Source: Cryptomeria japonica
Taxonomy: Eukaryota > Streptophyta > Pinopsida > Cupressales > Cupressaceae
DNA: 64,000 bases
Reading direction: 5' to 3'
Assembly: GCF_030272615.1 (NCBI RefSeq)
Contig: NC_081405.1
Coordinates: 158,397,954 to 158,461,953 of the forward strand
Position 1 is the stretch's first letter. Each line of letters starts with the position of its first letter. This document shows positions 25,262-38,595 of the stretch, one piece after another. Below the pieces are notes generated by a model, which saw only the letters and a list, made by a program, of their open reading frames with translations, did no database searches and had not been told where the DNA came from. Made by a program: the position numbers and the translations under genes.

Positions 25262-25560
25262 AGAAAAGTGGACATCACCCAAAAAAAACATGGAAAACAC
25301 AAGTAGCGCATACGCGGTTATAAAATTTGAAATCACCGCGTACGTTCTCAGGTCTGTTGTTCCTGAGCCTAGAAAAGGTACCATGCATGTGCTACCTTTA
25401 GGAAAATGAGCGCATACGTGCTACTTATAGGAAAATGAGCGTGTGTGCGCTAATAAGCCCTAAAGCACCGCATATGCACTGCCTATCAAAAAAAGTTAAA
25501 AAAAAAAAATTGGGTCTTATTTTCTCATGACAGTCACCTTTTTTTCCCATTTTCTCCGCC
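25262..25560. promoter_or_regulatory. Left subterminal region of B with GCGCATACGCG-type motifs
   Basis: Variants of GCGCATACGCG or its complement appear near 25307, 25333 (CACCGCGTACG), 25409 (GAGCGCATACGTGC), 25439 (GCGTGTGTGCGC) and 25471 (CCGCATATGCACT). The same motif family recurs in the right half (33889-34150 and 38600-38670). Such matching clusters near both ends suggest transposase recognition sites or methylation-sensitive control elements. The motif differs from that of A (GCGCCAAAT). Confidence 0.55.
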
Positions 25561-25631
25561 AAACCGCGAATGGGGTACCTCATTTCTCCTCCAAACCGCA
25601 AATGGGGTGCCTCATTTCTCCTCTAGACACT

Positions 25632-28163
25632 ATGGATCAAGGCTAGTTTTTGTTAATTTTTGTCTTTCTTTCCCATTTGTTCAATTTGTTTTATGTTTTG
25701 AATTTAATCATTAATTTTGATTAGGTTTTTTTATTTTTTGTTTCAAAAACTAGATTTTGATAACCCACAACCAGAAAAAAAAAAAAATGCACCTCCTGAA
25801 AAGCCACAAGGTACACCCCCAATTCCTCCTTTTGACTGCACACCTGAAACATAAGAGCAATTAATTAATTAATTAGGGCAAAATACATCTAAAATCAATA
25901 GACTGATTGATAAATTGAAAACATCCGAACTTGAGCATCATAAATCCCTCGCCACTAGCCTAGAAACGTTAGCTAATGGTGCCATAGTTGTTTCCACACA
26001 AATTATAAAATGGGGAAACTTTAGGGATAGGTGTCGTCAATACTATGCTGATGGGTTATCATACGAGGGAGTCAAAAACAAAAATAGTTGTAAACAACAA
26101 ATATGTGCCCTTTTTGTTGGTCCTAAAACTGGTCAGTCATTATCTCTTAATGCAAAGAGTTTTCCCATACATTGGTGTACCAATGTGCAGATGAAGAATC
26201 TTTTTTGGTAGAGGTGGTGGATGGTCTTGGATGATCCACCTTGTAATAATTATGAGGTGTCATTGTATTTTTTGAGAAAAGTATACTATGAGTTTGTGCT
26301 CAATGTGCGGCCAAACTATTTTGACATGAGAGAGTTCCATGATAGAGGTGGTGGCTCTACCCAAGATAGATCTGGAGCCCATAGATGAGTAGCCCTGGAG
26401 AGTCATCGCCCCCTAGCACCCAAACCCAAGGTGCATCAGGCTGTCCTAGTAGAGATGAAAGAGTTGATGGAGCTACAAACTCTTAGGGCGGCCACAACAT
26501 TGACTGGTCCCATCATTCAGCATGGGACATCGTTAGCACAACCTATTGTACTTGATGATGAGCCATTAGTTGCTCCGGGTGGTGATAGAGAGCCCATTCA
26601 GCATATGTGTGTCAGTTTCTCAGGGATATGCTCAGAGATAGATGATGCGACCGGTGTAGATGGATCCACATCTCATTCATGCACGATGTGCGGGAGTAGA
26701 TGTCAAGCTCGCACGACTGAGGATTTTGCGCTGACAGATGAGTTGATGGACATGGTGTTTGCCCATCAGCGACAGACATGGGTGTGTTGATTTGAATTCA
26801 TAGCATTTTATTTACCAGTCACTTTAAATTTGTAATTACATAAATGAATTTGCATTTATACATCAATTTAAATTGAGACAAATAATATGCATTTTAGGAT
26901 GCAGCAATGGTATCCCATACTCCTCCCCCAGTTACTACAGCTACAACTTCGATGCTTGAGGTATAATTTGTGGAACATGTTAAAATAGAATAGTACACTT
27001 TGAATTCAAAAATATTACAAGATATACTAGCTATCTTTAATGCTTGGTCCAATTTTTGGTTTGTAGGTGTTGGCAAGGAACCAAATGTCCCAGATTGATG
27101 ACATCACGCTCTCAGTGATCGATTTTGGCCTGCAAGGCTATATGGTATCATATTTTGTACAACCCTTTTTTATGGTTTTTTTTTATGGAATATGCAAGTC
27201 ATTTCATTTTAGATTTTTTAAATTATGTAATATATTATCTGTATTAATAACTCATGTTAATTTTGTTTTTTAGGGTACCCCCTCTGCGTCTAGACCTCAT
27301 CCTAAGAAAAAGAATTCCTCAAAGACTCCAAAATGTGGGAAGAAGGTAATTGAACACATTTTTAGTTGTACAATTGTTTGAAAATATTGAAATCAAGTCT
27401 TAGTTGGGGTTTGTAGATTGATTATTGTTTTTTGTTGTCTATTTTACATGTACAACGACCATTGAGCTATGTGGATTTGTTGAATGCTCCTGATTTGCCC
27501 GTGTACATGTGAACCTGTGATAAATTATAATCTTATATTTTTTTCATACAGGAAATATCCATAGTTGTTTCATCAATGTCGAGCCCTCTTCTGTGCACTG
27601 GAGAAGCATCTCAGGATCCGGTACACTTTTGTTTGATATATTACATTAATTATTTTTAACCTACAATACTTATCATTATATTAATTGTATTTAATATTTG
27701 ATCATTTTTTGTATAGGTAATAGCGATAGTTTTTCCATTGATGGTGAGCCATCCTTAGTCCATTGGAGAAGCATCTCAGGAACGGGTACGTCATTGTTCT
27801 CTATATTATAGCTTTTAAGTGTTTTTGATATATTTATGTTAGTAAATCGTATTAATTGTACATTTAATCTACAATAGACCCCTTCGCAGTATGGCCATAA
27901 TGTGGATCTTTTTAAGTATGTCTTCAAGAAAACTCCTGAGAGTGACAAGGAGAGGAGAGTGAAGACATTAGCTCCTAGATCAGTTGATGAGGTAATCTAC
28001 ATTTCAATCGCAAAGGAATTATAGTTAAATGCATAGTTATGTTGTTAATTGTGAACTATTTTCTACAAAATAATTCTAAATTGGATTTCGAATTGTGGTT
28101 TTGCAGCCATCTACAGAGCCACGTATTGCATCAAAGAGGCTTGATTTTGATGATCCACCATAA
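25632..28163 (+). pseudogene. Left gene of transposon B (multi-exon, unknown function)
   Basis: This is the most complete 3' end of the family gene. Blocks shared with A and C are FPIHWC (near 26160), RWWMVLDDPPCNNYEV (near 26212), FDMREFHDRGGGS and CTMCGSRCQARTTEDFAL (near 26680-26735). A chain of short exons with GT/AG borders then follows, at about 26899-26960, 27068-27145, 27274-27347, 27552-27620, 27719-27786, 27880-27993 and 28107-28163. The last encodes PSTEPRIASKRLDFDDPP and a stop at 28161-28163. The C-terminal exons are Ser/Lys-rich. The start (ATG 25632) is tentative. There are several stops in the 5' half. No known domain is recognised. Confidence 0.62.
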
Positions 28164-28345
28164 TTTTAGGATCATATAGTGTTAGTTTTGGTCATAGAAT
28201 GATCAATACATGTAGATATATTCTACATTTTTATTGTATATCAATTTAGACATGGCATATGCCACATTTTTGTAATACTTGTATTGACTTGGCAGACATA
28301 CCTTTTTTTGATATATATAAATGTTAATATTTGATCCAATAAATG

Positions 28346-28640
28346 TGTATTGAGTTTATTATTTTGTATTCATTGTATTTTGTGGCTGTCCTTTTATAAA
28401 GGTAATTGATCATTTGCCTATGTAATCAACAATATGAATATAAACAACAAAAAAATATGATATAAAACATTGCAATCGTGGAATATGATTTCATAAAATT
28501 TCTAAAATGTTGAATTAATCCTAAAAAAATCCTTGTATTCAGTTCATTATTGTGTATTCATTGTATTTGGTGGCTGCCCTTTTATAAATTTAAATGAATA
28601 TTTGCCTATGTAATCAACAATGTGAATATAAACAACAAAA
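28346..28640 (+). repeat. Direct repeat of ~105 bp after the left gene of B
   Basis: The segment 28346-28453 is repeated with a few changes at 28534-28640 (shared ATTTGCCTATGTAATCAACA and TATAAACAACAAAA). It lies just past the stop codon of the left gene, a position where C also carries a ~107-bp duplication of different sequence. Confidence 0.8.
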
Positions 28641-28669
28641 ATCGACATTATGAATATAAACAACAATAT

Positions 28670-30195
28670 GTGTTTGGTGCGAGAGCACCCTCATGCTCGC
28701 AATGGTCAAATTTTGGTTGTCGTGTGCACAAACTGATGTTACGAGCGTGTCTGGGTGGGTAGGTTTACACTAGGCATGCTCCTCTCATGCATCCCAAAGC
28801 TTCAGAACATCGAGAGTCATACCCTACCTGCACGATCTCTCAAGTTCCCTGAGTCCAAAAAATTGTCAAACTTTGACGGACTGTTTCTTCCAATCTAGGA
28901 CACATTTGATTGATCCATTTGAACCCGTGGGGTTACGTGAGGCTCCTCTATAATGGCCTATCTCAGTTTTTGATGACTCTGAGTCATTTTCAAATGGTAG
29001 CATTTTTTTCCTGCTACAAAAACCATCAGTTGCATGCAATACAAAGTTGCAGGATTGGCTACAATTGATTCGGTTCGTCGTGTGCACAATCCAACATCAT
29101 GAGCACATTTAGGTGGGAAGGTTTATGCTAGGCATTCTCCTCTAGTGCATGCCAAAGCGCTGGAACATCGAGAGTCATACCCTATCGACGTGATCTCTCA
29201 AGTGCCCCGAGTCCAAAAACTTGTCAAACTTTGACGAACTGTTTCTTCCAATCCAGGACCCATATGATCAATTTGTTTGAACTCGTGGGGTCATGTGAGG
29301 CTCCTCTACAATGTGCTATCTCTTTTTTTGATGAATCCAAGCCATTTTCAATTGGTAGCATTGTTTTTCTTGCTGCAAAAATTGTCAATTGCATGCAATG
29401 CAAAGTTGCAGGATTGGCTAGAATTGATTCAGTTCATTGTGTGTACAACCTGACATCACGAGTGCATCCAAGTGGGCAGGTTTACATGAGGCATGCTCCT
29501 CTTGTGCATCCCAAAGTGCCTGAACATCGAGAGTCATACCCTACCGACAAGATCTGTCAAGTGCCCTGAGTCCAAAAAATTATCAAACTTTGACAGACTG
29601 TTACCCATGGGATCATGTGAGGCTCCTCTACAATGGCCTATCTCTATTTTTGACAACTCCAAGCCATTTTCAATTGGTAGCATTTTTTCACCTGCTACAA
29701 AAATCATCAGTTGCATGCAATGCAAAGTTGCAGAATTGGATAGAATTGATTCGGTCAGGTTTATGCTAGGCATGCTCCTCACGTGCATCCCAAATTGTCG
29801 GAATGTCGAGAGTCATACCCTACCGGCACGAGCTCTCAAGTGTCCTGAGTCCAAAAAATTGTCAAAATTTGACAGATTGTTTCTTCCAATCCATGACACA
29901 TATGATCAATCCTTTTGAACCCATAGGGTCACGTGAGGCTCCTATACAATGTACTATCTCATTTTTTGATGACTCGAAGTCATTTTCTATAAGTAGCATT
30001 TTTTTTCCTACTACAAAAAATGTTAGTTGCACGCAATGCAAAGTTGCAGGATTGGCTAAAATTGATTAGGTTTGTCATGTGCACAAACCGACATCACGAG
30101 CGCATCTAGGTAAGCAGGTTTATGCTAGGCATGCTCCTCTCATGCATCCCAAAGTGCTAGAATGTCGAGAGTCATACCCTACCGGTGTGATCTCT
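28670..30195 (-). repeat. Tandem array of ~358-bp units in B, inverted orientation
   Basis: Markers GAGAGTCATACCCTA occur near 28811, 29169, 29529, 29809 and 30169, giving spacings of about 358-360 bp with one short unit of about 280 bp. Read on the minus strand the units match those of A and C (CCTAGCATAAACC, GTCAAAGTTTGACA, GAGCACTT-like edge), so the array of B is turned round relative to its own genes. Frames in this stretch are repeat artefacts. Confidence 0.88.
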
Positions 30196-30354
30196 ACTCA
30201 ATCTATGACCCCTATGACCCAATAATGACTCAAATAATTCTCCATGATTATACAAGAATCAATAATTCTCATGGTTGACCTTATCACATCACATAAACTC
30301 AAAACATAGACACAAAAAATAGTCACAAAACATTGTCACATATTATTCAAAAAT

Positions 30355-30600
30355 TTTCCTCTAAATATGGTCAAATCAACTCTTGGCTATTTGAATATAC
30401 AAAAAAATGTCTTACAAATCATCTCATGGGATTTTATACAAAATTTACCATTATAATATGTGTGATTCAACTCTTCACCATTTTAATATACAAAATTTGG
30501 CATCTACATATGTACAAATCAACTCATTGCCATTTAAATATACAAAATTATGCCCCTAAACATGTGAAAATCAGCTCATGGGCATTTATATATACAAAAA
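30355..30600 (+). repeat. Degenerate ~50-bp tandem repeat, five units
   Basis: The phrase AATCAACTC-TTGCCATTT-AATATACAAAA recurs near 30373, 30417, 30464, 30516 and 30568. It lies between the array and the 3' end of the minus-strand gene, with no coding potential. Confidence 0.75.
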
Positions 30601-30745
30601 ATGAATATAGAACAATTCGTTGACGATATATACAAAATTCTCAAAATTATTCTACTCTGAACCATATAATCAATCAAGTGAACCTTTAGGATCGACTCTA
30701 ACTCGTATTGTGTCATATTGTCTCATGGTCAGAGTTATGAACTTT

Positions 30746-33543
30746 TCATAAAATCTTGTTATGAGGTCTACCACGATACTTCATCAAATGAATATTTGTT
30801 GCAACAACAAGGTTAGATAAATGAAGAATACATCTACGTGTTTCAAAGTCCTCGAGTAACCAAACATCAGAATTCTTGATAGGGTATCTCTTAAGCCATG
30901 TTCCTATCATGACAATAGACCCTATTGGGTACTCAATACCCTCTCCATCAATAATTGTGGTTGTCAATTTTCTTTTTGGCTCAACCCAACAACACAAATA
31001 ATAATCTATTACTTCTTCATTGTTCTCTTCTGCAACAACTGCATACGCATGACCTGCATTTTATAAAGTGTTAATTAATACCAAAAAAAAAGTATGATGT
31101 ACAACAAAATGAACCAAAAAGAATACTTGCAAAAAAATTAACTCAAAAAATCACCTGAATCCACTAGGTCGGATACATGGTCAAAATCCAATGATGTCTC
31201 CATCTGGCTCAATTGTAGTGCTTTGGGAATTTGATATGTATCAATGGGAACCAATGGTCTACAAGACCATTTGTCAACCCACTCTTGTGATTCACATTCT
31301 TCCCACAAATAATATATGCATGAAGAGCAAAAACATACCACTTGTCTCGTATAAATTACCAGTGAACTTGAATTTGAACTCATAAATGAGTTCATGTCAC
31401 TTGATCCTGCAACTATATAACAATATAGATAGTTTTCAATGTTAGATTCATCTATGAACCATTGACGTACCCGGATTACTTGGACCCATCAATGACTTAC
31501 ACCATCGCACAATTGTTTCTGCATCTATCAACTTAGCACCACCTTCGTACTTCAATTCTTCTCTAGCTAGGGCTCTTTTTACACATTCTCTTGCACCATC
31601 GTGCTCTCCCTTACCATGTCCAGCCTCAGTGAAATTCTAAAAATATTGTACACCGTTTTTCATATGCATCCTTGTCAACCAATAAAACATCCTTGCATTC
31701 TTGAATTGTGTGGTGCAATTATCTGACCATATTAAGTGTCAGTTGTATCATATGTTTCTTTCCCTTAAACTATCATAGAAAACTTTAAAGCATCCTTGTA
31801 CAAACTCCAATGAATGAGTACGATCATCACTTATGTAGAGGTGATACTCTCTTACAACCTTTGTATCCTCCTCTATGGTATCATCTACATGCATGAATGC
31901 TATGTGTACAAAAATAGAAACTTGTGTAGAATGGTAATACATAGATTGCACTTCATTTGGAGGTTGTAGTGTATAATTTTCAGCAAAATAAATGATAGAG
32001 ACAATGGTGCCAAGAGGAAATGTGTCCTTACATAACTTGAATTTCTCATTGAACTCTATGTGTATGCATTATGTACTCATAAACTAGTTTCTCTTGAAAC
32101 ATATATTCATAAATTCAGCTACACATATATCATTTTTCACTATCTCACATCTCTTCAAATATTTTCCATGTTTAACTCCATATGTGATTGTCTTGTAATT
32201 TCCAAAAGAAACTAGTTTCCTACCAATTTCATGTGTGCTCTCCAAATGTACATATCTTGGTAAATGTTGCAAACCACCACATATAGCACAAAAACCTTCC
32301 AAACAAATCATCTTATAATAAATGCAACCATCTTGTCTATTACATAGAACACTTGAAATAAATTCTCTTACTGACTTAGGAGGTTCTTGTATATTTCATT
32401 CCTACAAAATATCGTTAGTGTGAAAAGTAGAACAAATATGATGAAAAATATCATAGTGCATGGAAAATTCAATATGCATCCTACAACAAAACGTGGTGCG
32501 TACATGATTAATCTTAACATAAAAAGGTTTTGCCATTTCAAAAAATCTTTGAGAAATTCTTATTTGAGGAAAAGTTTGAAGGAATCTTTCATAAAATTTA
32601 GTTTGAGTCATATCCAAATAGTGTTTGGAATGTGGCTCATGATTTGTAGACCCGATTTGCCTTCTAACAACATCTCTTTGGTTGGGCAAAACTCTTGTGT
32701 TGTCATGCCAAAAAATTTCAACTAATGTTCTTAGTGCATCAACAACAACCTTATCTTTGCATGGTAGTCTACCTGAGAATGCCCAAAGAGAATTATTATT
32801 AGGTTCCTCTATTTTTTCCCGCCTCTTTAATGCTTTACTTAATGTTGTTCTACTAACATTTAGTGACTTACTTTTTTTTCTTATCAAACGATCTTTTTTA
32901 ATTTTCTTGCTCATTATGGTTGATGTAATGACACATCGAGAAGCATTAGAATCTTTAGTACGTAATTTTGAACCAATAGCTTGATATGCATCAAATAGAT
33001 TTCTCACAATAGTTCTTGCACTGTTACTTTCAGATGATCTTAGGCCTAGAATTTTCATTGTCTCTCTAAAATTCAAATTTCTAATCATTTGAACAATTAA
33101 TTGACATCATACGGTTTGATTTAAGTTTTCAAAATAGTTTTTCTATATTATTTTAACCATTCTCCTACAAGTTCATTCATTCATTTTATCGGGCATTGGC
33201 TTCAATATATTCTCATCAATGTCAATTAGATACTTTGGTTTCCTACGAATGATTCTAGGAGGTGTTAACATTGGTGCATTATGTACATTCAATTCATCAA
33301 ATAGAGAAGGTGTATGTTTATCATTTAATTGATTATTCAATGTGGTATCTTCTTCAATTGCATTAGGTTCATATGGTAAATCAAATGTCTATTCTTCAAT
33401 TGCATTAGGTGCATTATGTTTGTTTGGTAATCTAATTGAGATGTTGAGGATGACATACCTTCTTCTCCCATTGTTCTTATGTCATGTAATTTTGTCATAC
33501 GCTGCCTTTGTCTTTCCTTTTCAACCTCTCGTTGTTCCATCAT
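30746..33543 (-). pseudogene. Putative DDE transposase of transposon B (Sola-like)
   Basis: Read on the minus strand. The N-terminus is Glu/Arg-rich (33543, KERQRQRMTKLHDIR). The 228-residue stretch 33088-32402 has basic helices, then LWAFSGRLPCKDKVVVDALR, DNTRVLPNQRDVVRR, HYLDMTQTKFYERFL, RISQRFFEMAKPFYVKI and a Cys/His pair (FCCRMHIEF). Then come FCAICGGL (C-x2-C), YHLYISDDRTHSLEFVQGCF, SDNCTTQFKNARMFYWL and GHGKGEHDGARECVKRA. The three acidic blocks resemble the strands and helix of an RNase-H-fold transposase. A CFCSSC zinc-like motif and a C-terminal EYPIGSIVMIGTWLKRY domain follow an intron (donor CAG|GTGATT near 31153, acceptor near 31056). The PNQRDVV...KPFYVK layout resembles animal Sola-type proteins from memory. 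Stops and frame changes are present. Confidence 0.65.
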
Positions 33544-33559
33544 TTCTCACTTTTTCTTT

Positions 33560-34165
33560 CCCATGGTTGATATCGATTATCCTAAATAGAATCATATTAC
33601 ATATATATGTAAAAAAAAGCTCATAAACAAACAAATAATCATAAATATGCATCTTATCATTATTTTTTGAATCAAAACTATTAAACAATCACAATAATAT
33701 TGACAAAACTAATAAGAACAAGAATTCAATTATTTGAAATCATGCAAAAACAAAAAAATCACTTACTTCTATGTATAAAATAGTGATAGAAGTGTAGACA
33801 CAGTTGTAGTGGGGCCTTCAACGACCTCAAAAACTTCTTTTGAGTTCATTGAGGCTCTTGGGCAAATAAAACTATGTCTAAGTACCCCATACGCGCTATA
33901 TTAATAACCATGTGCATGTTGTTAGTCCATAAAATGTTGGCAAGCCCAACGATATTTTTTTTTCCACTTTGTACTAATAAGTACCACATACGCGCTCCTA
34001 AGCCTTAAAATGTTATGGCAGGGTAATGAACTAATAGGCTCAGTACCCCGTATGCGCTTACAAGTAATAGTTACCGCATACGTGCTCCTACGCCTTAAAA
34101 ATGTTATGGCAAGGCAGTGAACTAATAGGTTCAGTACCTCGTACGTACTATTTGTAGTAGAAAAA
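33560..34165. promoter_or_regulatory. Promoter-side flank of the B transposase gene with GCGCATACG motifs
   Basis: Upstream of the minus-strand gene the motif ACCCCATACGCGCTA or a variant occurs near 33888, 33980 (CACATACGCGCTCC), 34051 (CCCGTATGCGCTTAC), 34075 (CCGCATACGTGCTCC) and 34137 (CTCGTACGTACTA). Each is followed by a similar ~85-bp context, so this is also a short tandem repeat. The motif is the same as at the left end. Confidence 0.55.
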
Positions 34166-34174
34166 ATGTGAAGG

Positions 34175-34180
34175 AAAAGG

Positions 34181-34233
<53 letters not shown>

Positions 34234-34255
34234 AGGGAGGGAGGGAAGAAGGGAG

Positions 34256-34293
<38 letters not shown>

Positions 34294-34311
34294 TGGAGGT
34301 AGGGAGAGGGA

Positions 34312-34366
<55 letters not shown>

Positions 34367-34449
34367 AGGGAGAGGAGAGAGGGAGAGAGAGAGGGAGGGA
34401 GGGAGGGAGGGAGGGAGGGAGAGAAGAAGGGTATGGAGGAAGGGAGAAG

Positions 34450-34514
<65 letters not shown>

Positions 34515-34581
34515 AGGGAGAGAGAAGGAGGGGGGAGGGGGGAGGGAGAGAAGAAGGGGTATGGAGGAAGGGAGGAAGGGG

Positions 34582-34612
<31 letters not shown>

Positions 34613-34660
34613 GAAAGGGAGAGGGAGAGAAGAAGGGGTATGAGGAAGAGAGAATGGGAG
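34175..34660. repeat. (GA)n / GGGA-rich purine tract
   Basis: About 490 bp contain almost only G and A on the plus strand, with interspersed GTATGGAGGAAGGGAG units shared with 38160-38350. Long arginine/glutamate or serine/leucine frames here are artefacts. Confidence 0.97.
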
Positions 34661-35262
<602 letters not shown>

Positions 35263-37375
35263 CATATGGTATTCTTAGGGGTCATATGGTATCCTAGGGA
35301 TCCATGCATATGTCCTAAGGGGTCATAGGACACCATATGACTCCTTAGGACACCATATGACCCATAACAACACATAAGAGGTCATATGGAGTCCTAAGGG
35401 GTCATATGACATCATATTACCCCTTAGAACACCATACGACCTGTAATAATGACAAATGATGTCCCTAAGGGGTCATAGAACACTATATGACCTTTTAGGA
35501 CACCATACGATGCATAACGACACCATATGGAGTCCTAAGGGGTCAAATGGTGTCCTCAGGGGTCATTGGAGACCATATGACCCCTTAGGACACCATATGA
35601 CCCCTAATAACACCATATGGTGTCCTAAGGGGTCATAAGGTGTCCTAGGGGTCATAGGACACCATAAGACACATAACAACAACATATGGTGTCGTAAGGG
35701 GTCATAGGATACCATATGACCCTTAGAACACAATATGACCCCTAACAACATCTAAGGGGTCATAGGGTGTCCTAAGGGGTCATATGACACTATATGATCC
35801 CTTAGCACACCATAGGACCTACAACAACACCAAATAGTGTCTTAAGGGGTCATAGAACACCATATGACTACTTAGGACACCATATGACCCATAACGATAC
35901 ATAAGAGGTCATATGGAGTCCTAAGGGATCATAGAATGCTATATGACCTTTTAGGACACCATACGACCCATAACGACACCATATGGAGTCCTAAGGGGTC
36001 AAATGGTGTTCTGAGGGGTCGTTGGAGACCATATGACCCCTTAGGACACCATATGACCCCTAACAACACCATATGGTGTCTTAAGGGCTCATAAGGTGTC
36101 CTAGGGGTCATAGGACACCATAAGACACATAACAACAACATATGGTGTTGTAAGGGGTCATAGGACACCATATGAACCTTAGAACACAATATGACCCCTA
36201 ACAACATCTAAGGGGTCATAGGGTGTCCTAAGGGGTCATATGACACTATATGATCCCTTAGCACACCATAGTACCTATAAATACACTAAATAGTGTCCTA
36301 AGGGGTCATAGAACACCATATGACTACTTAGGACACCATATGACCCATTGGAGACCATATGACCCCTTAGGACACCATATGACCCCTAACGACACCATAT
36401 GGTGTCGTAAGGGATCATAAGGTGTCCTAGGGGTCTTAGGACACCATAAGACACATAACAACAACATATGGTGTTGTAAGGGGTCATAGGACACCATATG
36501 AACCTTAGAACACAATATGACCCCTAACAACATCTAAGGGGTCATAGGGTGTCCTAAGGGGTCATATGACACTATATGATCCCTTAGCACACCATAGTAC
36601 CTATAACAACACTAAATAGTGTCCTAAGGGGTCATAGAACACTATATGACTACTTAGGACACCATATGACCCATAACGACACATAAGAGGTCATATGGAG
36701 TCCTAAGGGGTCATAAAACACCATATGACCCCTTAGCACACCATACAACCCATAATGACATCAAATGATATCCTAAGGGATAATAGAACACTATATGACC
36801 TTTTAGGACACCATACAACCCATAATGGCACCATATAGAGTCCTAAGGGGTCAAATGGTGTCCTAAGGGGTCGTTGGAGACCATATGACCCCTTAGGACA
36901 CCATATGACCCCTAACAACACCATATGGTATCCTAAGGGGTCATAAGGTGTCATAGGACACCATAAGACACATAACGACAACATATGGTGTTGTAAGGGG
37001 TCATAGGACACCATATGACCCTTGGAACACAATATGACCTCTAACAACATCTAAGGGGTCATAGGGTGTCCTAAGGGGTCATATGACACTATATGATCCC
37101 TTAGCACACCATAGGACCTATAATGACACCAAATAGTGTCCTAAGGAGTCATAGAACACCATATGACCCTTTAGAAAACCATATGATGTTGTTATGGGTC
37201 GTATGGTGTCCTGAGGGGTCATATGGCATCCTATGACCCCTTAGGACACCATATGGTGTTGTTATGAGTCGTATAGTGTCTTAAGGGGTCATATGGTGTC
37301 CTAAGGGGTCATGGGACACCATATGACCTCTTAGGAAACAATATGCCCTCTAATGACACTTAAGGGTTCATATGG
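35263..37375. repeat. Palindromic minisatellite GGGGTCATATGGTGTCCTAA with higher-order units
   Basis: Roughly 2.1 kb are built from GGTCATATGGTGTCCTAA and its exact complement TTAGGACACCATATGACC in alternation, so each pair is a potential hairpin. Longer blocks repeat as a whole: CATCTAAGGGGTCATAGGG-type markers near 35750, 36205, 36533 and 37049, and TTGGAGACCATATGACC near 35564, 36023, 36348 and 36873. The protein-like frames on both strands are repeat artefacts. Confidence 0.95.
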
Positions 37376-37379
37376 TGGG

Positions 37380-38095
37380 CTAATAAAATGATATATTATT
37401 TAAAGTTATGAATAGAACATCATACAATATAACATTGGTAGTTTAGTTTTGATATAGCTAAGTTATACCATTGTCATCATAAGAGAGACTCCAATCGAAC
37501 AAAAAATGAGGCTTTGCTGAAAAGAAAGTGTAAGAGCTTGACCTAACCCTAAGAGTACTACCTTTCTAAAACATATGATGCTATTAAATTTGCAAGGTTA
37601 TAGGACTGATCTCGATTGTGACTATAGGAATTACACACTTGATTTCTTTCATGGGTATGTACCCTTCCAATCCTTTTGACAAGTGATGATCATCATATAC
37701 TACCACTTCCATGCTTACAATAAACTTTAATTTCTTTAGGTGACAGGCATTGTGTAACAGCATGGGAACTCTTGCATACCCACCACTATCATTCACTGTG
37801 ACATCATCTATGTTACTCTCCCTCTTTCTCTTCCTACCAGTTGTTTCTTTCTAAAAAACATATTGCAGGTAGTCTGACTCATCATTTTTCTTTGTTGACA
37901 CTATTTTCCACATCTGCTCTACTCATTAAAAACAAATTCGAGAAGAATATTGTTGCAGGTTTCCTTGTTTGACATGGTAATGCACCCGTGGTTCTATTTC
38001 AGACCCTTCTTCCTCCTATTCAATATACACACACAATAAAAATCAATATACAAACAAATTATTCTTAGGAGAGAATACATAATAAAAATCAAAGA
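37380..38095. other. Unique segment in the right arm of B, possibly a captured fragment
   Basis: Between low-complexity tracts lies about 700 bp of ordinary-complexity sequence. A minus-strand frame of 70 codons (37796-37584) contains VPMLLHNACHLKKLKFIVSMEVVVYDDHHL and ends at 37584. I cannot name it. Both A and C lack an obvious counterpart in the window, so it could be a host fragment picked up by B. Confidence 0.3.
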
Positions 38096-38159
38096 GGAAG
38101 TTGCAGACAAGAAATAAATTCACTTACTTCTATAGAAGTGCAAACACAGTTGCAGTGGG

Positions 38160-38344
38160 GTATGGAGGGAGGGAGGGAGAGAAGAAGAGAGAGAGGTATG
38201 GGGTATGGAGGAAGGGAGAAGGGGAGAGAGATAGAGAGAGAGGGATGGGGTATGGAGGAAGGGGGAAGGGGATAGAGGGAGAGAGAGAGGGAGAGTGAGA
38301 GAGAGGGGGGGAGAGGCAGAGAGAGAGGGATGGGGTATGGAGGA

Positions 38345-38417
<73 letters not shown>

Positions 38418-38420
38418 CAC
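38160..38420. repeat. Second (GA)n / GGGA tract in B
   Basis: Purine-rich units GTATGGAGGAAGGGAGAAGGG at about 38200, 38250 and 38335, followed by pure GA (38351-38416). They are shared with the tract at 34175-34660, indicating internal duplication. Confidence 0.95.
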
Positions 38421-38454
38421 CTTGTATGCACTTGAGAGGGGGAGACAATACACT

Positions 38455-38579
38455 TATATGTGTGTGTATATATATACTTAATATATTATATAGTTTTATA
38501 TACATATATATATATATATAAATATTATATATTATATGTATATACATATTATATATACAATATCATATTATACACACAC
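38455..38579. repeat. TA-rich microsatellite
   Basis: TGTGTATATATATA and TATATATATAAATATTATA runs; no gene. Confidence 0.9.
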
Positions 38580-38595
38580 CCAAAATTTAAACAAA

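Noticed and set aside
35456-37050. Repeated 60-105-residue frames (HHMVLLGVIWCPKGSYG type)
   Set aside because: They are translations of the palindromic minisatellite; the same peptide appears from both strands.
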